From: Kiritimatiellota bacterium
GTDB taxonomy: Bacteria > Verrucomicrobiota > Kiritimatiellia > Kiritimatiellales > Tichowtungiaceae
Direction of reading: 5' to 3'
Length of the DNA stretch: 49,065 nucleotides
NCBI GenBank assembly: GCA_014381785.1
Contig: JACNKZ010000083.1
Coordinates: 1 to 49,065, forward strand
Position numbers and translations under genes: made by a program
Shown: positions 31,002-38,434 of the stretch, piece after piece
Layout: each line of letters opens with the position of its first letter
Position numbering within the stretch: the stretch's first letter is position 1
Notes under the pieces: model-generated
What the model saw: the letters and a program-made list of their open reading frames with translations, nothing else
Told to the model about the DNA's origin: nothing
Database searches by the model: none

Positions 31002-32702
31002 ATGCTGAAACGACTGACCCAGAGACTCAACTACATCGTCGGACCGGTGGCGATCTTCGCCTTCGTGCTGCTGCTGCTGGAGCATAGCGAATGGCTGCGG
31101 CCGCATCCGGTGCTCATCCGGCAAATCAACCTCTCGATTCTCGGTCTGTTCGCAGTCGATGTATTGCTCAACTGGCTGGCCGGATCGAAAGACCGCGCGT
31201 ATCTGCGCCGCCACTGGTTTGACCTGATTGTCTTTGTCCCGCTCATTCAATTCTTCTACGCCCCGCCCGACAGCGCCCTCTCGGTGATTCTGCGCCAGAC
31301 CGCCATTATGGCGATGCTGCTTTCGCGCACGCGCCGGGTGAAAAATTTTGTTACGATGTTCAGCCTCCAGCCCGCCCAGCTGATGCTGATGAGCTTTGCC
31401 GGCGTCATCGTGTTCGGCACCGTGTTGCTGATGATGCCCGCCTCCACCGTTGCCGGCGAAAAGACCACCCTGCTCAACGCCTTCTTCACCGCCACCTCCG
31501 CCACCTGCGTGACCGGCCTGATCGTCTACGACACCGCCACCCACTTCACCTTCTTCGGCCAGCTGGTGATCCTGATGCTGATTCAGGTCGGCGGGCTCGG
31601 CATCATGACCTTCTCGGTGTCGCTCGCGCTGCTGATGCGCCGCGGCGTTTCCATGAAAGACCAGAGCATCATGCAGGACGTGCTCGATCAGGACACCCTG
31701 CAGAGCGTTAAACGGCTCGTCGGCTTTATTGTCTGCATGACCTTCCTGCTGGAGGCCATCGGCGCGGTCATCCTGTTCCGCGCCTGGAAGCCGGTCTTCC
31801 ACGGATCGCTCGAAACGGCCTGGCACGCCGTCTTTCACTCCATATCCGCCTTCTGCAACGCGGGCTTCTCCACCTTCAGCAACAGTCTGATGGGCTTTTC
31901 GACCGATGTGCCGACCAATCTGGTGATCGGCGGGCTGATTGTGCTCGGCGGGATCGGGTTTGTGGTGATCGGCGACTTTTATCAGGCGCTGCGCGACCGC
32001 CTCGTCCGGCGCATCAAACGCCGCTACAAATTCCGCATTCAGAGCCGCCTCGCGCTCGGCTGGACCGGCGGGCTCATCCTGCTCGGGACCGGTCTCGTCT
32101 ACTGGGTTGAGCGCTCCCGCCTGTTGAGCGATATGGCCTGGAACCACGCGCTGCTCGCATCGGTGTTCCAATCCGTCACTACGCGCACCGCGGGCTTCAA
32201 TACCTGCGAGATCGGCATGCTGCAGCCGGTCACTCTGTTTCTGTTCATTATTCTGATGTTCATCGGTGCCTGCCCCGGCGGTACCGGCGGCGGGATCAAA
32301 ACCACCACCCCGGCGGTGCTGTGGGCGGTGATCCGCTCGGGCTTTAACCGCCGGGCGCAAACCGAGCTCTATCGCCGAAGCATTCCGATCGAAGTAGTTC
32401 AGAAAGCAATCATGGTGCTGTGCGCCTCGCTGCTGCTCGTCTGCGGCGCGCTCGGACTGATGCTCGTTTTTGAGCCGGAAAAAGATTTTATCGATCTGTT
32501 TTTTGAAACCGTCAGCGCCTTCGGCACGGTCGGCCTTTCCACCGGCATCACCAATGCGCTGTCGACCGGCGGCCGGGTAATCATCACCCTGCTGATGTTC
32601 GTCGGCCGTCTCGGCCCGCTGACCATCGGCTTCGCCTTTATGCTGCGCAAAAGTCAGACCGCAAAATACCGCTATTCGGAAGAACGAATTATGATAGGAT
32701 GA
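31002..32702 (+). CDS. trkH: TrkH/KtrB-family potassium uptake channel subunit
   Basis: 566 residues. The first about 110 residues form an extra membrane region (ILGLFAVDVLLNWLAGSKDR; HWFDLIVFVPLIQFFY) that looks like part of an ion-channel sensor domain. The KtrB/TrkH core has four pore motifs: TSATCVTGL, SISAFCNAGFS, SVTTRTAGFNT and TVSAFGTVGLS, each with the filter Gly or its neighbour. MRRGVSMKDQSIMQD lies in a cytoplasmic loop. It imports K+ with a TrkA/KtrA regulator, encoded next. It starts 44 bases after rluD; no good ribosome site is visible at ATG 31002. Confidence 0.92.
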   Translation: MLKRLTQRLNYIVGPVAIFAFVLLLLEHSEWLRPHPVLIRQINLSILGLFAVDVLLNWLAGSKDRAYLRRHWFDLIVFVPLIQFFYAPPDSALSVILRQTAIMAMLLSRTRRVKNFVTMFSLQPAQLMLMSFAGVIVFGTVLLMMPASTVAGEKTTLLNAFFTATSATCVTGLIVYDTATHFTFFGQLVILMLIQVGGLGIMTFSVSLALLMRRGVSMKDQSIMQDVLDQDTLQSVKRLVGFIVCMTFLLEAIGAVILFRAWKPVFHGSLETAWHAVFHSISAFCNAGFSTFSNSLMGFSTDVPTNLVIGGLIVLGGIGFVVIGDFYQALRDRLVRRIKRRYKFRIQSRLALGWTGGLILLGTGLVYWVERSRLLSDMAWNHALLASVFQSVTTRTAGFNTCEIGMLQPVTLFLFIILMFIGACPGGTGGGIKTTTPAVLWAVIRSGFNRRAQTELYRRSIPIEVVQKAIMVLCASLLLVCGALGLMLVFEPEKDFIDLFFETVSAFGTVGLSTGITNALSTGGRVIITLLMFVGRLGPLTIGFAFMLRKSQTAKYRYSEERIMIG

Positions 32703-32820
32703 TGAAGATTTGGAATGATGAAGATTTGGAATGATGGAGTAAGGGAATAATGGAGTAAGGGAATAATGGAGTAATGGAAAAACAAAATATCCAGCACTCC
32801 GCGACTCCAATACTCCATGG
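32703..32820. repeat. Octamer-period repeats in opposed orientation between trkH and trkA
   Basis: Two 16-bp units (GATGAAGATTTGGAAT) are followed by ATGGAGTA / AGGGAATA units repeated at 8 bp. About 40 bases later come complement-type units (ACTCCGCG, ACTCCAAT, ACTCCAT). A related short array lies at 37390-37420. Confidence 0.75.
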
Positions 32821-32829
32821 AGGTTGTTT

Positions 32830-33516
32830 ATGAGAAATATTGCAGTCATCGGACTCGGAAAATTCGGTAGCTCCCTTGCCCGCGAGCTGACCGAAAAAGG
32901 AGCCGAAGTGCTCGCCATCGACCGCAACCGCGAGTCGGTGGAAGCCATCAAAGATTCCGTCACCCACGCCGCGACACTCAGCTCAACCGACGAGAACGCC
33001 CTCAGCGCGGTCGGCATCCAGAATGTGGATGTGGCGGTTGTCTGCATCGGGGAGGACATTGAAGCCAATCTGCTGACGACCATTCTACTCAAAAAAATGG
33101 GGGTCCAGCGAATCTGGACGCGGGCGCTCAGCCCGCTTCAGCAGGAGATTATTAAAATGCTCGAGGTCGACAACATCATCAACCTCGAACAGGAAATGGG
33201 CCGGATTATCGCCACCAGCCTCGCCTCCACCAATATCACCCGCCACATTCCGCTCGCCAAAGGGCACAGCATCGTCGAATTGCAGGTGCCCGAAGAGTTC
33301 GTTGGAAAAACCCTGCGCGCAATCGATGCCCGCAATAAATTCAGCGTCAATATCGTCGCCATCAAAAAGATGATTCCCGGCATCACCGACCAGGGCGAGC
33401 GCATTATGGAAGAATCGATCGAAGATGTGCCGAAGCCCGACGACGTGCTCGAAGAGACCGACCATCTGCTGATCGTCGGCACGGACAAAAACGTGGAAAA
33501 ATTTGCGAACAGATAG
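32830..33516 (+). CDS. trkA: TrkA/KtrA-family potassium uptake regulator
   Basis: 228 residues: an N-terminal RCK Rossmann domain beginning RNIAVIGLGKFGSSLARELT (GxGxxG dinucleotide site), and a C-terminal TrkA_C domain (HSIVELQVPEEFVGKTLRAI ... DHLLIVGTDKNVEKF). It is a single-unit KtrA type rather than the duplicated E. coli TrkA. It gates the TrkH/KtrB channel in response to nucleotides. ATG 32830 follows GGAGG. Gene order with trkH confirms the pair. The 127-bp gap between the two holds octamer repeats. Confidence 0.93.
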   Translation: MRNIAVIGLGKFGSSLARELTEKGAEVLAIDRNRESVEAIKDSVTHAATLSSTDENALSAVGIQNVDVAVVCIGEDIEANLLTTILLKKMGVQRIWTRALSPLQQEIIKMLEVDNIINLEQEMGRIIATSLASTNITRHIPLAKGHSIVELQVPEEFVGKTLRAIDARNKFSVNIVAIKKMIPGITDQGERIMEESIEDVPKPDDVLEETDHLLIVGTDKNVEKFANR

Positions 33517-33530
33517 GCGGCAGAGCCGCC

Positions 33531-34047
33531 GATTCGGGATACGGGATTCGAGTTGCGGGATGCGGGAGACGAGATGCGGGATACGGGATAGGATGCGCAA
33601 ATGAACTATAGAGATCTGGAAATCTGGCAATTATCGAGGGCGCTAGTCGTTGAGATACACAAAATGACGCTTCAAAAGCTGCCGAAATTTGAAATGTTTG
33701 AAGAGGCCCCTCAAATCAGACGATCGATGAAATCAGTAAAATCAAACATTGTCGAAGGGTATGGACGCCGAAGATACAAACAGGACTTCATCCGTTTTCT
33801 TGTTTATGCCCATGCGTCCTGCGACGAAACCATTGACCATCTAGAAACGCTGTCCGACACAGGATCATTATCTGACGACCCGCTGTTTCATAAATTGCTC
33901 GATGACCTGAACCTGCTTGGCGGGAAGCTGAATCGATTCATCCAAAGCGTTGAGTCGCAACACCTATCAGTAAAAGAAGCCCCCGTAGAATATGAGGTGC
34001 ACCCATGAACCATCTCATCCCTCATCCCTCATCCCGCATCCCATAAC
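33531..34047. mobile_element. Four-helix-bundle cassette bracketed by inverted heptamer arrays
   Basis: Left array 33531-33593 is nine 7-bp units of GATTCGG / GATACGG / GATGCGG type. Right array 34012-34047 is about five units of CATCCCT / CATCCCG type, the reverse complement. The four-helix-bundle gene begins 7 bases after the left array and stops 3 bases before the right. The arms could pair and enclose the gene, as the ends of 23S rRNA intervening sequences do. That it moves is inference. Confidence 0.5.
33601..34008 (+). CDS. Four-helix-bundle protein (S23 / 23S rRNA intervening sequence protein family)
   Basis: 135 residues. The opening [20 protein letters not shown], then [40 protein letters not shown] and a final [16 protein letters not shown] are the family pattern (TIGR02436). 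The fold is a basic four-helix bundle that assembles as a pentamer and is related to the Avd protein of diversity-generating retroelements. The first members were found in intervening sequences of Leptospira 23S rRNA genes; stand-alone copies have no known role. No reverse transcriptase or variable repeat is nearby. The gene is tightly bracketed by opposed heptamer arrays and interrupts the space between trkA and the PAS gene. Confidence 0.9.
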   Translation: MNYRDLEIWQLSRALVVEIHKMTLQKLPKFEMFEEAPQIRRSMKSVKSNIVEGYGRRRYKQDFIRFLVYAHASCDETIDHLETLSDTGSLSDDPLFHKLLDDLNLLGGKLNRFIQSVESQHLSVKEAPVEYEVHP

Positions 34048-34064
34048 CCGAACCCCCAAACACC

Positions 34065-34760
34065 ATGACACCCAACTTGCTGAAAATTATCTGGTTCCTG
34101 CTTCCGATCTGCAGCCTCGGAATCGGGCTGGTATGCTGGCCCGAAATCGGCCAACCCGCCCGCTGGGGCGTCATTGTACTGAACGCCGTTACTCTGCTGG
34201 GGTGGAGCTTCCTCTCCGTGCGCTGCTTCGGCTTCCGCAAGCGCCTCTACAACTTCCTGCGCCTGTTGCTGGCCGGCGACTACGAAGCCGGCATGCGCAC
34301 CCGCGAAAAGCACACCGACGAAATCTTTGTGCTCGAAGATCTCGCCAATCAGGTGGCCGACCGTCTGCGCACCTACGATAGCCTGCGCGCCGCGCGCGTC
34401 TCCATCCACTCTCGTGTGCTCGACCTGCTCCTGCTCCAGTCCAAGGAGGCAATCATCACCGCCAACGTGGAGAAAGAAATCTTCGTCTTCAACCCCGTCG
34501 CGCAGAAAATCCTGGGCGTAAAACGCAAAACCTTCTCCTTTGAATCGGTGCTGAAGCCGAGCGTCAACGAAGCCTTCAGCAGACTGTTCAATCAGGCGAT
34601 TACTGGGCGCAAAACCAACACTGAAGGGCTCTGCTTCCTGCAGCTGCCCGGCATGCAGGCCCCGGCGCGCCTCTCTTTTCTGATGATGCCGCTGCGCGAC
34701 CGCGACGAAACCGTCCGCTTCGCCGTGCTCACCATTGATTCGTCCGGAGCGCCCTCATGA
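34065..34760 (+). CDS. Membrane-anchored PAS-domain protein
   Basis: 231 residues. Two membrane helices at the N-terminus (LLKIIWFLLPICSLGIGLVC; RWGVIVLNAVTLLGWSFLSV) precede a HAMP-like linker (LLAGDYEAGMRTREKHTDEI, VADRLRTYDSLRAARVSIHS). A PAS fold follows (SKEAIITANVEKEIFVFNPV; RLSFLMMPLRDRDETVRFAV). No kinase, cyclase or output domain follows, so it may act by binding another protein. The stop overlaps the start of the uracil-DNA glycosylase gene (ATGA), implying co-expression, though a functional connection is not obvious. Confidence 0.72.
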   Translation: MTPNLLKIIWFLLPICSLGIGLVCWPEIGQPARWGVIVLNAVTLLGWSFLSVRCFGFRKRLYNFLRLLLAGDYEAGMRTREKHTDEIFVLEDLANQVADRLRTYDSLRAARVSIHSRVLDLLLLQSKEAIITANVEKEIFVFNPVAQKILGVKRKTFSFESVLKPSVNEAFSRLFNQAITGRKTNTEGLCFLQLPGMQAPARLSFLMMPLRDRDETVRFAVLTIDSSGAPS

Positions 34761-35551
34761 GCCGGCGTGACCAGCTTCTAGACAACATCAACGCCTTCCT
34801 CGAATACAAAAAAGAAGAGGGTTTCCAAACCTTGGAAATTTCGCCCGAGACCCGGGCGAAACTCAAACCGGTCGCAACCCAGAAACCGGAACCGGCGCCA
34901 AAACCTGCCGCCGCCAAACCTGCCGCAGGCACCCCGGCCCTTCGGGGCGCGCCGACGGCGGGCTCTGATGTCCGCGTAACCGGTAAAACGCTTGCAGAGA
35001 TCGCCAAACAGATTTCCACCTGCTCCGCCTGCGGACTGCACGCCTCGCGCAATAAAACCGTCCCCGGCGAAGGCAACCCGAATTCACCGGACATCCTTTT
35101 CATCGGCGAAGGCCCCGGCGCGGACGAAGATGCGCAGGGTCGTCCCTTCGCTGGCGAACCCGGCCAGCTGCTCACCAAAATGATCGGCGCGATGGGCTAC
35201 ACCCGCGAACAGGTTTTTATTACCAACATCGTCAAATGCCGCGCACCCGGCAACCGTGTCCCGCTACCCGAAGAAATCTCGGTCTGCTCGGCCTACCTGC
35301 GCGCGCAGATCGCGCTGATCAAACCGAAGATCATCGTCGTGCTCGGCAAACACGCCATCGAAGCCCTGCTCAACAAACCGGTCGCCATCACCCGCTTCCG
35401 CGGAACCTGGTGCACATACGAAGGCATCGACCTCATGCCCACCTTCCACCCCGGCTACCTGCTCAAATCGCCCGGCAAAAAACGCGAAACCTGGGCCGAT
35501 ATGCAAGCCGTCCTCGCCAAACTCGGCAAAACCCCGCCCAAAGCAGGCTGA
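34757..35551 (+). CDS. udg: Uracil-DNA glycosylase, family 4
   Basis: 264 residues. After a variable N-terminus rich in Pro/Ala (about 36-70) the family 4 core starts. It has the four Cys of the iron-sulfur cluster (Cys89, Cys92 in CSACGL; Cys161, Cys177, 16 apart), active-site motif GEGPGADEDAQGRPFAGEPG (117-136) and HPGYLL (231-236). It removes uracil from DNA. The region around GFQTLEISPE is encoded by an exact TTCCAA-N3-TTGGAA palindrome (34823-34837). The C-terminus ends in KAG just where a 44-bp repeat begins. Translationally coupled to the PAS gene. Confidence 0.92.
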   Translation: MSRRDQLLDNINAFLEYKKEEGFQTLEISPETRAKLKPVATQKPEPAPKPAAAKPAAGTPALRGAPTAGSDVRVTGKTLAEIAKQISTCSACGLHASRNKTVPGEGNPNSPDILFIGEGPGADEDAQGRPFAGEPGQLLTKMIGAMGYTREQVFITNIVKCRAPGNRVPLPEEISVCSAYLRAQIALIKPKIIVVLGKHAIEALLNKPVAITRFRGTWCTYEGIDLMPTFHPGYLLKSPGKKRETWADMQAVLAKLGKTPPKAG

Positions 35552-35594
35552 GCCGGCCATGCGGGTTCCAATGGTTCGGCCAAGCTCACCACAG
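35551..35594. repeat. 44-bp direct repeat, copy 1
   Basis: Begins AGCCGGCCATGCGGGTTCCA, ends AAGCTCACCACAG, immediately after udg. Copy 2 is at 37275-37318 with one mismatch. A shorter relative (TTCGACAAGCTCACCACAG) lies at the start of the pseudouridine synthase gene near 30033. Confidence 0.85.
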
Positions 35595-35604
35595 CAAGTT
35601 AAGG

Positions 35605-36760
35605 GTTAAGGGGTCAGCCCGGTTAAGGGGTCAGCCTGAAGTAACCCCAGGTTAAGGGGTCAGCCCGTGATTTGTAGAGTTAAGGGGTCAGCCCGTGATT
35701 TGTAGCATTTTATCCTTCAAGCCAACCCTAATCGGATCGTTTGCTCGATCAAAAACTGAAATCGCTCGCGAGGCATTAGTGCGGTGCCCCATGCTCAATC
35801 TGGACGCCAACCAGACAACTGTGATCGTTGTATACTTCTTCAACATCCAAACAATAGCCTGCTTTTCTGCCTGAGTGCTTTTCATCAACAGCAAATCTGC
35901 TTCACAGATCCCCAGCGCCAATATTGCATGACTTAAAAGACGCTCCGCCTCCATTTCGTCATGCGCCTGCCGCTGCTCTCCACGAAGATTATCTGACGAA
36001 TGATCAATCATGCCGGTTAGAATCGCCCGAAAAGCATCTCCTCCAACATACCAGCCTCTTTTTAACTGTTTTTCGACGACTTCGCTCGCGGCATCACCCG
36101 CGCCTCCCCCGCCCATCTGCACTTCAAGCAAATCACGATAACGGGCTAAACGCTCGGATGCCGGGCCCGAAAAACCGCAACTTTTTAATAAGCGGTCGCG
36201 ACTCAACCATTTTGGACACGTCTTCGCGGCACCAATATACGCCCCATAGCTACTCCACCTAAACGCCTCTAACGGCTTGTCCAACCCGACGCCGGCCAGC
36301 CCCGCGCGATAGGGATTCAGGTGGATATAATTCCCAACAGCTCGAAAGTAGGATTCATCCTCACCGACCTCAACTGGAAGAGCCTTATAACGGCCCTGGA
36401 ACAGATGACCGCGGCACTTGAACATCGCATTAAAGCGCTGCGTATAGGCACCCTGAAACCACTTCATACCGGAAACTAAATTAGCCTCGGGTGTTTCAAG
36501 CAACAGATGATAGTGATTGGACATCAACACATATGCGTGAATCCGCCATCCGGTTTGCTGACAAACCTCGTCTAACGTTGACAGAAAAAGACGACGACCC
36601 TTGTCCGTCTTATAAATCGCTTGGCCGTTATTACCACGACACATCGCGTGATAAACCGCCCCGGCATACTCATGTCTTACTGACCTCGGCATGAACGAAA
36701 ATGTAGATGATACAGATCAGCAACTCAACCAGGAATGCTACAAATCACGGGCTGACCCTT
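35605..36760. mobile_element. RAYT/REP unit (REPtron)
   Basis: Four REP-like copies precede the transposase 3' end: 35605-35621, 35622-35638, 35651-35677 and 35679-35705, all starting GTTAAGGGGTCAGCC. The last two extend to GTGATTTGTAG. An inverted copy lies 5' of the transposase at 36734-36760. The copy ends carry the GTAG tetranucleotide and a GGG-TCAG-CCC mini-hairpin, features of REP sequences handled by RAYTs. Confidence 0.75.
35688..36692 (-). CDS. REP-associated tyrosine transposase (RAYT, Y1/HUH family)
   Basis: 334 residues. The IS200-like Y1 domain opens MPRSVRHEYAGAVYHAMCRG. It carries the HUH motif in LMSNHYHLLLETPEA (His60, His62), GRYKALPVE and a catalytic-helix region YFRAVGNYIHLNPYRAGL with a candidate nucleophile Tyr. 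The C-terminal third (HAILALGICEADLLLMKSTQ ... LASRLSMGHRTNASRAISVF) is a helical, helix-turn-helix-like extension found in one RAYT group. RAYTs cut single-stranded REP DNA. The last residues MLQITG and the stop codon are themselves encoded by the flanking REP copy, showing that gene and repeats form one unit. Confidence 0.92.
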   Translation of the reverse strand: MPRSVRHEYAGAVYHAMCRGNNGQAIYKTDKGRRLFLSTLDEVCQQTGWRIHAYVLMSNHYHLLLETPEANLVSGMKWFQGAYTQRFNAMFKCRGHLFQGRYKALPVEVGEDESYFRAVGNYIHLNPYRAGLAGVGLDKPLEAFRWSSYGAYIGAAKTCPKWLSRDRLLKSCGFSGPASERLARYRDLLEVQMGGGGAGDAASEVVEKQLKRGWYVGGDAFRAILTGMIDHSSDNLRGEQRQAHDEMEAERLLSHAILALGICEADLLLMKSTQAEKQAIVWMLKKYTTITVVWLASRLSMGHRTNASRAISVFDRANDPIRVGLKDKMLQITG

Positions 36761-37155
36761 CTTCCGTAAATATTGTTTAATCCATCGCTATCGGAATCCA
36801 CCGTACTATTGGCAGTCACCTTATAGAACACCGCTACACTGCTGTTAGTAATTAGGGAACCTCCGCCAACCAAATCCGGTAGTACAACCGACCCAAGCGG
36901 CAACACCCCGTTAGTTGTCGCATTGGTTTGAAGAACAGATGACCACGCGGCATCAAATAAATTACTGCACCTCATCAACGAGAGGGAGGCTCCGACAAAC
37001 TCATCCGGCAAATTCACCGAAAAGTTGGTGCTGTCCTGTACAATCTGGAAATCCGTAATCGTTTCAGCAGCTGATACCGACTCGATGGCCACAACTGCCA
37101 AAACAAGCAACACAACCCCTGTGGCGAAAAACCCAGCAAATAGTTTTCTTTTCAT
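36745..37155 (-). pseudogene. Secreted protein with type 3-repeat-like tail, truncated by the REP
   Basis: 136 residues from ATG 37155. There is a signal peptide (MKRKLFAGFFATGVVLLVLA...VSAAE), then a beta-rich segment (FSVNLPDEFVGASLSLMRCS; VAVFYKVTANSTV) of the kind often found before calcium-binding repeats. It ends DSDSDGLNNIYGRRVSP. DSDSDGL looks like the first turn of a DxDxDGL calcium-binding repeat, but it breaks off after one unit. GRRVSP and the stop are encoded by the inverted REP (36734-36760). The likely explanation is that the RAYT/REP unit landed in a longer gene whose 3' part is not seen on the other side. Confidence 0.6.
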
Positions 37156-37483
37156 GCAAATTCCTTAAAAGCCCGCATGATTAACAAGGATATTCGCAAG
37201 CGTTAAGGGATATGTCTATTGGTTGAAATTTGTTGGTCTGGCTGACACCGAATTTTTCGCGGCACAAACACAAAAGCCGGCCACGCGGGTTCCAATGGTT
37301 CGGCCAAGCTCACCACAGGTAATTGGAAAGCGTTTACGCGACTTGACTCCATGGAGGACTCATAGATAATGGCGCGGTTGTAAAAAAGATGGAATCACGG
37401 AGTACGGGAGTAATGGAATGCCGAGCGGCGTTCCAAATCAATACATCCGGTATTTAAATAATCCAGAATTTCAGGGCGTTTTA
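37156..37483. other. 328-bp gap before the ABC operon
   Basis: It holds the second 44-bp direct repeat (37275-37318) and a short octamer array (about 37390-37420, GGAATCAC, GGAGTACG, GGAGTAAT). No gene was found. A frame open upstream of the ABC gene (from 37418) crosses the array and is not a credible start. Confidence 0.5.
37275..37318. repeat. 44-bp direct repeat, copy 2
   Basis: Same orientation as 35551-35594 and one mismatch (T to C at position 10). The two copies lie 1,724 bp apart and bracket the RAYT unit and the truncated secreted-protein gene. Confidence 0.85.
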
Positions 37484-38434
37484 ATGATTAAGGTTCAAAA
37501 CCTGACTAAAAATTTTTCGGGGAATGTCGCGGTAGACGATATCTCGTTCGAGGTGGGGCGCGGGGAAATTATCGGCTTTCTCGGCCCGAACGGCGCGGGC
37601 AAGACAACCACCATGCGCATGCTGACCGGTTTTCTGCATCCGACCCGCGGATCGATAGAGATTGCCGGGTGTAATGTGATGACCAACCCGCTCGCGGCGC
37701 GCCGCCATATCGGCTATATGCCGGAGAGCTGCCCGCTTTATACCGAAATGCGCGTGGATGAATATCTGAAATTCCGCGCTCAGATCAAGGAAGTGCCGCG
37801 CCGCGAAGTGAAGACCCGCCTCGGTGCGGTGAAGGATCAGTGCGGACTGTCCGATATGGGCCGCCGCATTATCGGCCAGCTTTCCAAAGGTTACCGCCAG
37901 CGCGTCGGCCTGGCCGACAGTCTGCTCCACGAGCCGGACCTGCTGATTCTCGACGAACCAACCGCCGGACTCGACCCCAACCAGATCCGCGAAGTGCGCG
38001 ACTTGATCGGTCGCCTGGCGGAGCGCCACACGCTGCTGCTTTCCACCCATATTCTGCCGGAAGTCGAAATGGCCTGTAAACGGGTGCTGATTATTGACCG
38101 GGGCAAGATTGTTGCATCGGACTCGCCGGCAAGCCTGCAGAAACGGCTGCTGGGCGACGCGCTGATCTGTGCCGATATTCTGGGCGATGCGGCGGCAATT
38201 AAAGCCGCGCTGAAGACCATCGATGGCGTGGATGTTGTGATGACCGATCCGCTGGAGGACGGCTGGAGCCGCTTCCGGGTCGATTCGGCGGTGCCGGATA
38301 TCCGCACCCGCATTTTTGACTGTGTGGTTTCCAAAGGTTGGAAACTGCGCGAGCTGCACATGGAAAGCCGCTCGCTGGAAGATATTTTTGTCGCGATCAC
38401 GCGCGGCGACACCTTGTTGGAGGTGAAATCATGA
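37484..38434 (+). CDS. ABC transporter ATP-binding protein (GldA/CcmA-like)
   Basis: 316 residues from ATG 37484. Walker A GPNGAGKTTTMRMLTG (34-49), Q-loop region IGYMPESCPLYTEM, ABC signature QLSKGYRQRVGLADSL, Walker B LLILDEPTAGLDP and switch His in LLSTHILPE are all present. A C-terminal extension (about 215-316) ends in the RSLEDIFVAITRG motif common in ABC-2 export ATPases. It drives the permease encoded next, with which it overlaps (ATGA). VSKGWKLREL is encoded by a TTCCAA-N3-TTGGAA palindrome (38329-38343). First gene of an operon that runs to 45069. Confidence 0.93.
   Translation: MIKVQNLTKNFSGNVAVDDISFEVGRGEIIGFLGPNGAGKTTTMRMLTGFLHPTRGSIEIAGCNVMTNPLAARRHIGYMPESCPLYTEMRVDEYLKFRAQIKEVPRREVKTRLGAVKDQCGLSDMGRRIIGQLSKGYRQRVGLADSLLHEPDLLILDEPTAGLDPNQIREVRDLIGRLAERHTLLLSTHILPEVEMACKRVLIIDRGKIVASDSPASLQKRLLGDALICADILGDAAAIKAALKTIDGVDVVMTDPLEDGWSRFRVDSAVPDIRTRIFDCVVSKGWKLRELHMESRSLEDIFVAITRGDTLLEVKS

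Noticed and set aside
30969-33092. Minus-strand open frame of about 700 codons opposite trkH and trkA
   Set aside because: Low-complexity His/Glu/Gln/Asp-rich translation typical of an antisense shadow; trkH motifs on the plus strand are clear.
33531-34760. Diversity-generating retroelement suggested by the Avd-like four-helix-bundle protein
   Set aside because: No reverse transcriptase, template repeat or variable repeat was found in the window.
35605-35705. Possible CRISPR array (four similar short repeats)
   Set aside because: Spacing is irregular (0 to 12 bases), there are no unique spacers and no cas genes; the copies are REP sequences beside a RAYT.
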